Source: Parvularculaceae bacterium
GTDB taxonomy: Bacteria; Pseudomonadota; Alphaproteobacteria; Caulobacterales; Parvularculaceae
Direction: 5' to 3'
DNA length: 21,281 nucleotides
NCBI GenBank assembly: GCA_004213235.1
Contig: SHAI01000011.1
Coordinates: 1 to 21,281, forward strand
The position numbers were made by a program, and so were the translations under genes. Shown here piece after piece: positions 14,639 to 21,281 of this stretch. Each line of letters starts with the position of its first letter. Position 1 is the stretch's first letter. A model generated the notes under the pieces. The model saw only the letters and a program-made list of their open reading frames with translations. It was not told where the DNA came from and did no database searches.

Positions 14639-16119
14639 GACCCATCTCCTTGCTGATGAACACCGCGCACGACTTCCAAAACGGTTTCATAATCATTGAA
14701 CGGATAGGTTGTGTTGCCGATTGTTTGCCCTGTTTCATGCCCCTTCCCCGCGACAAGCAACACATCACCTGCCTGCAGCAGAGATAATCCATGGGCGATG
14801 GCTTCCCGACGGTCACCAATTTCTTTTGCGCCGGGCGCACCATCCAATATGGCGCGCCGGATTTTCATTGGATTCTCTGTTCGCGGATTATCATCGGTCA
14901 CGATCACATAGTCAGCCGCATCGCGCGCTGCACGGCCCATAAGCGGGCGCTTGACCGCATCGCGATCTCCACCGGCACCAATAATCGCGATCAATTTCCC
15001 CTGCACATGGGGGCGCGCTGCCAATAATGCCGCGCGGACCGCATCCGGCGTGTGCGCATAATCAACAAATGCCGCACCGCCATTGAGTTCTGCTACAAAT
15101 TGCATTCGCCCGGGTGGTCCGGTCAGCACGCCAAGGGCCTCCATTACCGCGCCCGCGGGAACGCCTGCACCAATTGCAAGCGCAGCGGCGAGCAGCGCGT
15201 TTTCTGCCTGGAACGCACCGATAAGCGCCGTTTCGATCTCATACGCCCGACCGCTCATCTGTGTATTGATGATAAGTCCGGCCGGCGTCGCCTTTGAGGA
15301 GACAAGCGGCACATCACGCCCGCCCGCACCACTGGTCAGGAGCCGCAGCCCCCGCGCCGATGCGACCTCCATGATCGCCGCCGCACCAGCACCGCCCGAA
15401 TTCACGGCAACAAAGCCATCCTCGCGAATAAGCTCGGCAAACAAACGCGACTTCGCCGCCATATAAGCGTCAAATGTCGGATGATAATCCAGATGATCCT
15501 GCGTGATATTGGTAAAGCCTGCACCGGCAAAACGAACACCATCGGCTCGATATTGCGCAAGTCCATGACTGGACACTTCCATCGCCAGCTTATCGACACC
15601 TGCATTGTGCAGTTCCTTCAGGGCACTGTGCAACGTCGTTGGGTCCGGTGTGGTGTGCTGCAAAGGAAGTTCAACGACGCGACCGTCAACTCGCGCGCGC
15701 ACGCCAAGGGTCCCCAGGCTACCCGCACCGCCGCCACCGCCGCCGCCAATATGCGCCCAAATCTGGGCCAGAAACCAGGCCGTTGATGTCTTGCCATTGG
15801 TCCCCGTCACCCCAATCACAGTTTCAGGCTGGCCACCGTAGAATTTAGCCGCCAGCTCCGCCAGTCGCCGACGCGGCGTCGCATCGCGAATGATCATCGC
15901 AGCGCGTTCAATTTCCGGGTCAAGATCAACATCGCCACCGACAAGAATGGCGCCAGCACCATGGCTTACCGCCTGCCTGATAAAGCGCGCACCATCCACT
16001 TGCACGCCCGGTAGGGCGGCAAAAAGAAATCCCGGCCTCACCTCACGGCTATCAGCGGTAAGCCCTGTAATATCAGGGTCCGGGCTACACCCCGTCTCGA
16101 TGAGTACAGAGCATTTCAT
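14635..16119 (-). CDS. murE: UDP-N-acetylmuramoyl-L-alanyl-D-glutamate--2,6-diaminopimelate ligase
   Basis: This cytoplasmic Mur ligase adds the third amino acid (494 aa). It shows LTADSREVRPGFLFAAL near 20-36, the P-loop GVTGTNGKTSTAWF near 103-116, TTPDPTTLH, EVSSHGLAQYR, FTNITQDHLDYH and, in the C-terminal domain, DDNPRTENP. The DNPR motif marks meso-diaminopimelate as the substrate, rather than lysine, fitting a Gram-negative cell wall. Just after the P-loop helix there is a run of seven glycines at 125-131 that relatives generally lack, encoded by GGC/GGT repeats. The ATG overlaps the ftsI stop by 4 bases and the stop overlaps murF by 4. Confidence 0.98.
   Translation of the reverse strand: MKCSVLIETGCSPDPDITGLTADSREVRPGFLFAALPGVQVDGARFIRQAVSHGAGAILVGGDVDLDPEIERAAMIIRDATPRRRLAELAAKFYGGQPETVIGVTGTNGKTSTAWFLAQIWAHIGGGGGGGAGSLGTLGVRARVDGRVVELPLQHTTPDPTTLHSALKELHNAGVDKLAMEVSSHGLAQYRADGVRFAGAGFTNITQDHLDYHPTFDAYMAAKSRLFAELIREDGFVAVNSGGAGAAAIMEVASARGLRLLTSGAGGRDVPLVSSKATPAGLIINTQMSGRAYEIETALIGAFQAENALLAAALAIGAGVPAGAVMEALGVLTGPPGRMQFVAELNGGAAFVDYAHTPDAVRAALLAARPHVQGKLIAIIGAGGDRDAVKRPLMGRAARDAADYVIVTDDNPRTENPMKIRRAILDGAPGAKEIGDRREAIAHGLSLLQAGDVLLVAGKGHETGQTIGNTTYPFNDYETVLEVVRGVHQQGDGS
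15727..15747 (-). repeat. GGC/GGT trinucleotide tract in murE
   Basis: Seven successive glycine codons (GGC three times, GGT, GGC twice, GGT on the minus strand) form a simple repeat within murE at residues 125-131. It lies where other MurE proteins have a short linker between the ATP-binding helix and the SIGTLG strand. Length changes by whole triplets would keep the frame. Confidence 0.8.
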
Positions 16120-17963
16120 TGATATCGCCGCGCCGATGAAATCAGCTTTGTAGATTCATCTGAATAGGCCGCGATGTCACCAATTTCCGTCTCCAATGGC
16201 ATATCGAACAAGATTTCCTCAAGTGCCGGATCTGCATTGCTCCCTGCAGGGACAATTTGCAAGATTGGCGCAATGCGCGCTGTCACTTGGGCAAACAAGG
16301 GTGCCGCATTCCATCCGGCGGTCGCAAAATTATAATCTTCCTTGCGCGGCAATGGATGATCCAGCGACACCAAAACAGCATATCTTGGGGCGTATCCGGG
16401 AAAAGCACCAACAAAAGTCGTGATATTTTCATTCAAAGAATATTTGCCTGCAGACGGTTTTTCTGCAGTTCCCGTCTTGCCAATCGTATAATATCCCGAC
16501 ACGTCGGACTTCGATGCTGTCCCGTCAGTAACCACTCGGCGCAAAACACGGCGCATGACGGCACTTGTTTCTTCTGTGAACACGCGCCGCGATGGTGTCC
16601 TGCCGACACGTTTCAGGAACGTCGGCGATATATACTGCCCACCATTGACCACAGCTGCAAAAGCGGCAAGCGCGTGTAGCGGCGTCACGGCAACGCCGTG
16701 GCCATAGGCAACGGTCGCGGTTTCAACTGGTCCCCATTTTGCTGGCGGTTGCGGGGCGCGACGCTCCTTCAAGCGAATGGGCAACGGATCCAGCAATCCG
16801 AGATTGGCCAACGCCGCCTTCAAACCCCGTGGCCCCATTTCCGCAGCCATTGTCGCCGCACCAATATTCGATGAATACTGAACAACTTCGGAAAATTTGA
16901 TGATCCGCTCTTCGCCATGAAAATCGCGGATTGTCCAGTTCGCGACCTTGTAACCGCCGCGCACATCATATTCGGTTTCCTCCGTCGCGCGACCGGAATC
17001 CAGCGCCGCAGCGGCCGTGAATACCTTGAATATGGAGCCCAGCTCATACCGGTCATAAACCGCGCGATTGCGCACCGCGCCGGGAGCGCCGAGCGCCGGT
17101 GCATTGGGGTTATAGTCAGGCAAGCTCGCGATTGCGACCATTTCACCGGTACGCACATCGATCACACCGCCCCATGCAGCTTCCGCCTGGTAAATATCAA
17201 CGGCGTGGGTCAGTTCATCTTCCAATGCCTGCTGCACGCGAACATCAATTGATGACACAAGCGGACGACCGGGCTCCCCAATGTCGTCCAGCACAGCCTC
17301 CAGACCAGACATACCACCCTCACCAGGCGCGCTATGCCCGACAACGTGGCTGGCCAATTTGTGTTGCGGATAATAACGCTGCATACGGTCTACAAAAATG
17401 ACCCCCGGCAAGCCCAGAGAAAATAACGCATGCTCCTGGGCTGGTGTAATCGCCCAGGATGGCGTCACATATGCACCATCGGCAAGCCGCCGTGTGAGTT
17501 TCTCAATGTTCACTTCCGGCAAAACCGTTGCGATCTGCCGCGCTGTTTCAGCCGCATCCCAAACTTGCCGCCCGTCAATTTCAAGGCCGCGAACGGGCAA
17601 ATTAACGGCAAGCAAGGCACCATTTCGATCGTGGATTTCAGGCCGGCTGCCGTCATCATTTGCAAAGCGTTGGTAAATTCGCCCCGCCTCAACGCCTGCC
17701 GTTGAAACGTCCCACAATTTGACCCCCAAAAGACCGAAGGATACCGCAAACGCTGCAGTACACAGATGAAGACGCAAGCGCGCCCCATTGGCCACTGAGG
17801 CCCGCCGGCTTTGCGCCCGGACACGCATCATTGGTGCATCATCATACCCTGACATACCACCAATTGGCGTCACCCGAACGCTGGGCTTGACCTGACGGCG
17901 CCGCATCCGGCGTGCCGCACCCGGCAACCGCAATACCTTTCCCACGATTGACACAATTTTCAT
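16116..17963 (-). CDS. ftsI: Septal peptidoglycan transpeptidase FtsI (PBP3)
   Basis: This is the class B penicillin-binding protein that cross-links septal peptidoglycan with FtsW (615 aa). A basic, cytoplasmic N-terminal region of about 65 residues, rich in arginine, precedes one membrane helix at about 66-86. The periplasmic pedestal domain contains RPEIHDRNGALLA near 107-119 and GMSGLEAVLD. The transpeptidase domain has the three active-site motifs: SIFK at 310-313 (nucleophile Ser310), SSN at 364-366 and KTGT at 496-499. ATG 17963 has AGGAG 9 bases upstream; the GTG at 17993 without such a site is rejected. It begins 63 bases after ftsL and overlaps murE by 4 bases. Confidence 0.97.
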   Translation of the reverse strand: MKIVSIVGKVLRLPGAARRMRRRQVKPSVRVTPIGGMSGYDDAPMMRVRAQSRRASVANGARLRLHLCTAAFAVSFGLLGVKLWDVSTAGVEAGRIYQRFANDDGSRPEIHDRNGALLAVNLPVRGLEIDGRQVWDAAETARQIATVLPEVNIEKLTRRLADGAYVTPSWAITPAQEHALFSLGLPGVIFVDRMQRYYPQHKLASHVVGHSAPGEGGMSGLEAVLDDIGEPGRPLVSSIDVRVQQALEDELTHAVDIYQAEAAWGGVIDVRTGEMVAIASLPDYNPNAPALGAPGAVRNRAVYDRYELGSIFKVFTAAAALDSGRATEETEYDVRGGYKVANWTIRDFHGEERIIKFSEVVQYSSNIGAATMAAEMGPRGLKAALANLGLLDPLPIRLKERRAPQPPAKWGPVETATVAYGHGVAVTPLHALAAFAAVVNGGQYISPTFLKRVGRTPSRRVFTEETSAVMRRVLRRVVTDGTASKSDVSGYYTIGKTGTAEKPSAGKYSLNENITTFVGAFPGYAPRYAVLVSLDHPLPRKEDYNFATAGWNAAPLFAQVTARIAPILQIVPAGSNADPALEEILFDMPLETEIGDIAAYSDESTKLISSARRYQ

Positions 17964-18026
17964 GTGCACTTTCTCCTGCGTGCTTTCAGGCACTTACCAC
18001 CTGACATCCGTGGGCCGAATATCGAG

Positions 18027-18422
18027 TCAGTTTAAATCTAACGGTACAGCTGCCAGGGCACCTGGCGGCGGTGCACGGAACGGCATTGCGTCGTCTTCCT
18101 TCACCAGCGGGTCGGTTACGGCCGCGCTATCGTCGCCGCTCTGGCCGAAGGCAACAAGGAAATCATCTGCTGTCATTAATTGATGACCAGATAGCGGTTC
18201 AAGAGATGTATGCTGATCAGCGAGTTCAGCCAGACGATCCGGACTTTCCAGCAGGGCCAGCTCGCTACGCAGAATCTGGATCTCCCGCCTTTGCGCTTCC
18301 TTGCGCAAGGCAAGTTCCCTCAGCTCAACTTCCGCCGCGCGCACTGATGCTTCAGCTTTATACCTTCCCGCGGCCGCACCAAGTAAAATCATACATAACA
18401 CAATCATCGAAAATCGGATCAT
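18027..18422 (-). CDS. ftsL: Cell division protein FtsL
   Basis: This is a small bitopic membrane protein (131 aa) that forms a coiled coil with FtsB and connects FtsQ to FtsW-FtsI. It has a very short cytoplasmic N-terminus, one membrane helix at about 3-20 and a periplasmic coiled coil at about 25-60 rich in Leu, Glu and Arg, followed by a poorly conserved acidic tail. The start ATG at 18422 shares one base with the rsmH stop (TAATG), and GGAGGAG lies 5 bases upstream. A TTG at 18437 would include the ribosome site itself, so it is rejected. Sequence identity within the family is low; the call rests on topology, size and position between rsmH and ftsI. Confidence 0.92.
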   Translation of the reverse strand: MIRFSMIVLCMILLGAAAGRYKAEASVRAAEVELRELALRKEAQRREIQILRSELALLESPDRLAELADQHTSLEPLSGHQLMTADDFLVAFGQSGDDSAAVTDPLVKEDDAMPFRAPPPGALAAVPLDLN

Positions 18423-19441
18423 TACGCGCTCCTCCAAAAACTTTCTAATGCCGGCACATTCGGCGGATAATAAGAAATCTCACCCTCAATCGCAGGTGCG
18501 CCCGTGCGCACTCCGCATCGCAATCGCGCGGACCGAGCGCGAGGGTTTGCAGCACATTCCGCTTCGCTCGGCGGAACTGACTTATAATCAGACAACTGAA
18601 AACTTGCCGCGATGGCCGTGACAGGGGGCGCGTGACGCGAACCACCGGCATCAGGCTCCATTCGATTGCGGAAAAAATTCTTTACAATTCGATCTTCTAA
18701 AGAATGGAATGTGACCACCACAAGCCGACCGCCAGCAGACAAAAGGCGTTCGCACGCGGCGAGCGCACGAACCAGCTGGCCAAGCTCATCATTGACGAAA
18801 ATCCGTAAAGCCTGAAACACCCGCGTGGCCGGATGAATTCGCTGCGGGGGACCGGCTGGCTGCGCCGCCTCAATCACACCGGCGAGTCCAATTGTGGTCT
18901 CAATTGGCGCGGCATCGCGCGCCTCAACAATCGCCCGCGCAATCCGCTTGGCATGGCGTTCCTCACCATAGGCCTTGAAAATTGCCGCCAGGTGCGCCGC
19001 GTCGGCACTATTTATGACATCGCGCGCATCTGGGCGCCCACTGTCCATACGCATGGACAAGGGACCATCTGTGCGAAATGAAAATCCGCGCGCGCCTTCG
19101 TCAAGTTGCATAGACGAAACGCCAAGATCAAACACCGCACCATTAATTTCTGGGATGTTCCGTGCGGTTAGCGCCTCTTGCAGGTCACCAAACGGGGCAT
19201 GCACGCCCTCAAACCGTTGTTTGTAGGGCACTGACCATTCCGCCGCACGCGCATGGGCATGAGCGTCGCGATCAAACCCGAAAAGACGACATTGAGCAGC
19301 ATCCAGAATACCGCGCGCATAACCGCCCGCCCCTAGCGTGCCGTCAACATAAACATCGCCATCACACGGCCCGAGCGCGGCCAGGACTTCCTGCAACATG
19401 ACCGGCTTATGGCTGTCTGGATTAAACTGCGCCGCTGTCAT
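18422..19441 (-). CDS. rsmH: 16S rRNA (cytosine(1402)-N4)-methyltransferase RsmH (MraW)
   Basis: This S-adenosylmethionine-dependent enzyme methylates N4 of C1402 in 16S rRNA, tuning decoding at the P site (339 aa). Conserved features are HKPVMLQEVL at 11-20, the SAM-binding DGTLGAGGYARGIL at 33-46, GFDRDAHA at 55-62, FDLGVSSMQLDEGARGFSF, DGPLSMRMD, HPATRVFQALRIFVNDEL, and VVVTFHSLEDRIVKNFF. It is slightly longer than the common length of about 310. The ATG overlaps the mraZ stop by 4 bases and the TAA stop overlaps the ftsL start by 1, so the first three genes are translationally linked. Confidence 0.98.
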   Translation of the reverse strand: MTAAQFNPDSHKPVMLQEVLAALGPCDGDVYVDGTLGAGGYARGILDAAQCRLFGFDRDAHAHARAAEWSVPYKQRFEGVHAPFGDLQEALTARNIPEINGAVFDLGVSSMQLDEGARGFSFRTDGPLSMRMDSGRPDARDVINSADAAHLAAIFKAYGEERHAKRIARAIVEARDAAPIETTIGLAGVIEAAQPAGPPQRIHPATRVFQALRIFVNDELGQLVRALAACERLLSAGGRLVVVTFHSLEDRIVKNFFRNRMEPDAGGSRHAPPVTAIAASFQLSDYKSVPPSEAECAANPRARSARLRCGVRTGAPAIEGEISYYPPNVPALESFWRSA

Positions 19442-19926
19442 TGTCCGTCCCCAACCGCATCAGGAAACGGATTTTCCAATAGCGCCAAGGCATCTGCTGC
19501 GATTTCGGTCAGGTCAGAAAGCTCGTCGCTGAACGCGCCGGGCGATCTTATCTCAAATGTGTCGCCGAGCCCGACAAAACAGGCCTCGCCCTCTATACCT
19601 GCATGCTCCCGCAGCTCTTTGGGTATGATGAAACGCCCGTCCGCATCAAAACTGATTGGCTTTGCCCGACCTAAGATCGTGCGCTCCAGCGCCCGGCGCT
19701 CCGCGCTGAACGGCCGCAACCGCCCAATCATCAGTTTCAGGTTCTCAATATAATCAGGCCCGCCGCAGTCGAGCTTCGCCTCACGCACAGACGGCACACA
19801 GAAGAAGCCATTAAACGCTGTCAGGTCGAGCGCACGCCGAAAATCCGCCGGTGCCGCAACCCGGCCCTTCGCATCAATCCGGTTGGTATGTGACCCCAAA
19901 AAGGAGGCCGCCGCCGACCGCAACAT
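19438..19926 (-). CDS. mraZ: Transcriptional regulator MraZ
   Basis: This is the DNA-binding regulator at the head of dcw clusters (162 aa), known in other bacteria to bind repeats in its own promoter and to repress the cluster. Two SpoVT/AbrB-like swapped-hairpin domains are visible: HTNRIDAKGRVAAPADFR at 13-30 and SFDADGRFIIPKELREHAG further on, each with the DxxGR core. I chose ATG 19926 because GGGAG lies 9 bases upstream and the protein then begins close to the usual FLGSHTNRIDAKGR. Earlier in-frame starts, ATG 19965 and GTG 19986, have no ribosome site. It is probably the first gene of the operon. Confidence 0.95.
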   Translation of the reverse strand: MLRSAAASFLGSHTNRIDAKGRVAAPADFRRALDLTAFNGFFCVPSVREAKLDCGGPDYIENLKLMIGRLRPFSAERRALERTILGRAKPISFDADGRFIIPKELREHAGIEGEACFVGLGDTFEIRSPGAFSDELSDLTEIAADALALLENPFPDAVGDGQ

Positions 19927-20042
19927 CCAACACAACTCCCGCCCTTCGCTGCGTCCTCCACCCATGAAGGTCACGCGTAATTTCACCCAATGATGAGACC
20001 CGGCCTCACCAGATCCCCCGCTTGCACATCAAGGTGCGGCAT

Positions 20043-20062
20043 TTCTGCTACATAATGCAGAA
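20043..20062. repeat. Inverted repeat upstream of mraZ
   Basis: TTCTGC at 20043-20048 and GCAGAA at 20057-20062 are perfect inverted 6-base arms with an 8-base AT-rich spacer. The element lies about 117 bases before the mraZ start, where the operon promoter is expected, and could be an operator. No classical MraZ repeat series was recognised. Confidence 0.4.
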
Positions 20063-20072
20063 TATTAACGCG

Positions 20073-20077
20073 GAATC
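20073..20077. promoter_or_regulatory. GANTC (CcrM-type) site, mraZ side
   Basis: GAATC, one of three GANTC sites in the spacer between mraZ and ctrA (the others start at 20154 and 20282). It lies about 150 bases before mraZ, where methylation state could affect the operon promoter. Confidence 0.35.
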
Positions 20078-20153
20078 ATTCAACACTTAACGGGATATCA
20101 CGGGAATAACCTGCTCGTCAAACAGGTAAATAAAAACTTACGATCCCGAAACA

Positions 20154-20158
20154 GAGTC
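20154..20158. promoter_or_regulatory. GANTC (CcrM-type) site, mid spacer
   Basis: GAGTC in the middle of the mraZ-ctrA spacer. Three GANTC sites in this length is only slightly above chance, so the case rests on the known role of such sites at Caulobacter ctrA. Confidence 0.3.
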
Positions 20159-20251
20159 TGTTGTTCATGGCCGCCAAGCTGGTCGCGTGCAGTGTGCCGC
20201 TAAGTCCGCGACGTAAATCGTTCGTAGATGATGCCGTTCCGCGCGGCGCGC

Positions 20252-20272
20252 GTTGAAGATAAGTCCTTCAAC
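20252..20272. repeat. Perfect 7-base inverted repeat upstream of ctrA
   Basis: GTTGAAG and CTTCAAC flank a 7-base spacer (20259-20265). The right arm runs into three AACT repeats (20270-20281), which end at the GAATC site beginning at 20282. TTGAAG in the left arm could be a -35 element, but no convincing -10 follows at the proper distance. The arrangement looks like an operator beside a methylation site; its binding protein is unknown. Confidence 0.5.
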
Positions 20273-20281
20273 TAACTAACT

Positions 20282-20286
20282 GAATC
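20282..20286. promoter_or_regulatory. GANTC (CcrM-type) site upstream of ctrA
   Basis: GAATC about 220 bases before the ctrA start, directly after the inverted repeat and AACT repeats. In Caulobacter a GANTC site in the ctrA P1 promoter makes firing depend on replication fork passage. The parallel is by family knowledge; promoter activity here is inferred. Confidence 0.4.
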
Positions 20287-20411
20287 GGATTATTCCCCAG
20301 GCACCCAGAAATTGAACACGGGGCGCGTTGCCAACTAGGCCGACAGATGCTGATACACCTTTTGAGGGATAAGACGAAATGCCACAAGTTAAAGTTGTGC
20401 GGCGGTTAACC

Positions 20412-20445
20412 TTTATGAAAGTTTATGAACCTAAACGTTCTTTAA
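20412..20445 (+). promoter_or_regulatory. CtrA-like box and direct repeat upstream of ctrA
   Basis: CTAA-N7-TTAA at 20431-20445 differs by one base from the CtrA consensus TTAA-N7-TTAA and ends 60 bases before the ctrA ATG. Just before it, TTTATGAA occurs twice (20412-20419 and 20422-20429), exactly 10 bases apart, one helical turn. A weaker box with two mismatches, TTGT-N7-TTAAC, lies at 20395-20410. Together they suggest autoregulation of ctrA, as known in Caulobacter. A clear -10 is not visible. Confidence 0.5.
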
Positions 20446-20505
20446 TGGAATTGTTCGAAAGCGAGCGCCCCGGTTGAGCGCTGGGCCGAAAAGGAGATCA
20501 AGAAA

Positions 20506-21198
20506 ATGCGGGTGCTTTTAATCGAGGATGACGGCGCAACAGCGCAAAGCATAGAACTTATGCTGAAATCCGATGGTTTTAATGTCTATACAACTGATCT
20601 TGGAGAAGAAGGCGTCGACCTTGGTAAGGTTTACGACTACGACATCATTCTCCTCGACTTGAACCTTCCTGACATGACAGGTTTCGATGTTCTCAAGTCG
20701 CTACGGGTGTCAAAGGTAAATACACCAATTCTAATTTTAACCGGGCAAGGCGATATCGAGACAAAGGTTCGTGGCCTTGGCTTTGGTGCCGACGACTATA
20801 TGACAAAGCCATTCCACAAGGATGAGCTTGTCGCCCGGATCCACGCAATCGTGCGCCGCTCAAAGGGTCATTCGCAGTCAGTTATCACCACCGGCAACCT
20901 CACTGTTAATCTTGATGCCAAGACCGTTGAAGTCAGTGGCCAGCGCGTTCACCTGACCGGCAAGGAATATCAGATGCTGGAGCTTCTCTCGCTCCGCAAA
21001 GGCACCACATTGACCAAGGAAATGTTCCTGAACCACCTTTATGGTGGGATGGACGAGCCTGAACTCAAAATCATTGACGTTTTCATCTGTAAGCTGCGCA
21101 AGAAACTCGCCGCAGCAACCGAGGGCGAACATTATATCGAAACTGTTTGGGGCCGCGGCTATGTGCTTCGCGATCCCGCAGAAGAAAAAGCCGCATAA
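20506..21198 (+). CDS. ctrA: Cell cycle response regulator CtrA
   Basis: This OmpR-family response regulator is the alphaproteobacterial cell-cycle master regulator (230 aa), controlling division, flagellar and replication genes. The receiver domain (about 1-120) has the acidic pocket EDD at 7-9, phospho-acceptor Asp51 in LLDLNLPDMTG, Thr80 and Lys101 in YMTKPF. The winged-helix domain (about 125-225) contains VHLTGKEYQMLELLSLRKG and the very conserved MDEPELKIIDVFICKLRKKL and VWGRGYVLRDP. The C-terminus ends Lys-Ala-Ala, like the Ala-Ala end that makes Caulobacter CtrA a ClpXP substrate. AAGGAG lies 9 bases before the ATG. It is divergent from the dcw operon, is the only plus-strand gene, and is followed by a strong terminator, so it is monocistronic. 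Confidence 0.98.
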   Translation: MRVLLIEDDGATAQSIELMLKSDGFNVYTTDLGEEGVDLGKVYDYDIILLDLNLPDMTGFDVLKSLRVSKVNTPILILTGQGDIETKVRGLGFGADDYMTKPFHKDELVARIHAIVRRSKGHSQSVITTGNLTVNLDAKTVEVSGQRVHLTGKEYQMLELLSLRKGTTLTKEMFLNHLYGGMDEPELKIIDVFICKLRKKLAAATEGEHYIETVWGRGYVLRDPAEEKAA

Positions 21199-21221
21199 AG
21201 GCGGCTGTTGCGACCAAGACT

Positions 21222-21251
21222 AAAAAACCCCGGCCTCGGCCGGGGTTTTTT
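21222..21251 (+). terminator. Intrinsic, probably bidirectional terminator after ctrA
   Basis: A palindrome with a GC stem (CCCCGGCC and GGCCGGGG) flanked by six A on the left and six T on the right, starting 24 bases after the ctrA stop. The flanking runs allow termination in both directions, so it may also stop transcription coming from the next gene to the right. Confidence 0.93.
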
Positions 21252-21281
21252 GTATCTCGCTGCCATTTTAACGGCGATCAG

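Noticed and set aside
19927..20040. MraZ operator (series of TGGG-type repeats at 10-base steps)
   Set aside because: The minus strand has several GGG or GGTG groups before mraZ, but no regular repeat with constant spacing.
20068..20095. CtrA box before mraZ
   Set aside because: The best candidate, TCAT-N7-TTAAC, has two mismatches to the consensus, so CtrA control of mraZ is not supported by it.
20464..20482. Hairpin in the ctrA leader (AGCGC and GCGCT)
   Set aside because: Only five pairs with a 9-base loop, expected by chance in GC-rich DNA; no riboswitch-like structure is seen.

Overview
The window holds a complete alphaproteobacterial division and cell-wall (dcw) cluster on the minus strand, with the cell-cycle master regulator gene ctrA divergent from it on the plus strand. 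Three things point to an alphaproteobacterium with a CtrA-type cell cycle: the CtrA protein (phospho-acceptor Asp51, C-terminal Ala-Ala), the gene order ending ftsZ-lpxC, and GANTC (CcrM methylation) sites in the control regions. Base composition is moderately GC-rich. I cannot name the genus from sequence alone.

Layout, read in the direction of transcription from right to left: mraZ, rsmH (mraW), ftsL, ftsI, murE, murF, mraY, murD, ftsW, murG, murC, murB, ddl, ftsQ, ftsA, then a 356-base control region, ftsZ, a hairpin terminator, and lpxC cut by the left edge. Seven junctions overlap by 4 bases (ATGA or GTGA): mraZ/rsmH, ftsI/murE, murE/murF, murD/ftsW, ftsW/murG, murB/ddl, plus the 1-base TAATG of rsmH/ftsL as a near variant. 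The ddl/ftsQ overlap is 13 bases. This is a tightly coupled operon. All genes look intact and there is no sign of mobile DNA, CRISPR, tRNA or rRNA.

How they work together: MurB, C, D, E and F plus Ddl build UDP-MurNAc-pentapeptide with meso-diaminopimelate. MraY and MurG make lipid I and lipid II. FtsW and FtsI polymerise and cross-link septal peptidoglycan. FtsL and FtsQ are bitopic divisome scaffolds, FtsA tethers FtsZ to the membrane, and FtsZ forms the ring. RsmH methylates 16S rRNA and MraZ is the cluster's DNA-binding regulator. LpxC commits carbon to lipid A.

The most interesting part is regulatory. The ftsA-ftsZ spacer carries two near-consensus CtrA boxes exactly two helical turns apart, one where a -35 element would sit ahead of a TAAAAT -10, and a GANTC site. 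The 579-base mraZ-ctrA spacer carries one near-consensus CtrA box before ctrA, three GANTC sites, a perfect 7-base inverted repeat and a 10-base-period direct repeat. This suggests a compact arrangement in which CtrA and methylation state control both ctrA itself and ftsZ. Smaller oddities are tandem micro-duplications across the stop codons of ftsA and murF, a polyglycine tract in MurE, and a terminator only 20 bases before lpxC. I found no previously undescribed protein system here; the novelty, if any, lies in regulatory wiring.
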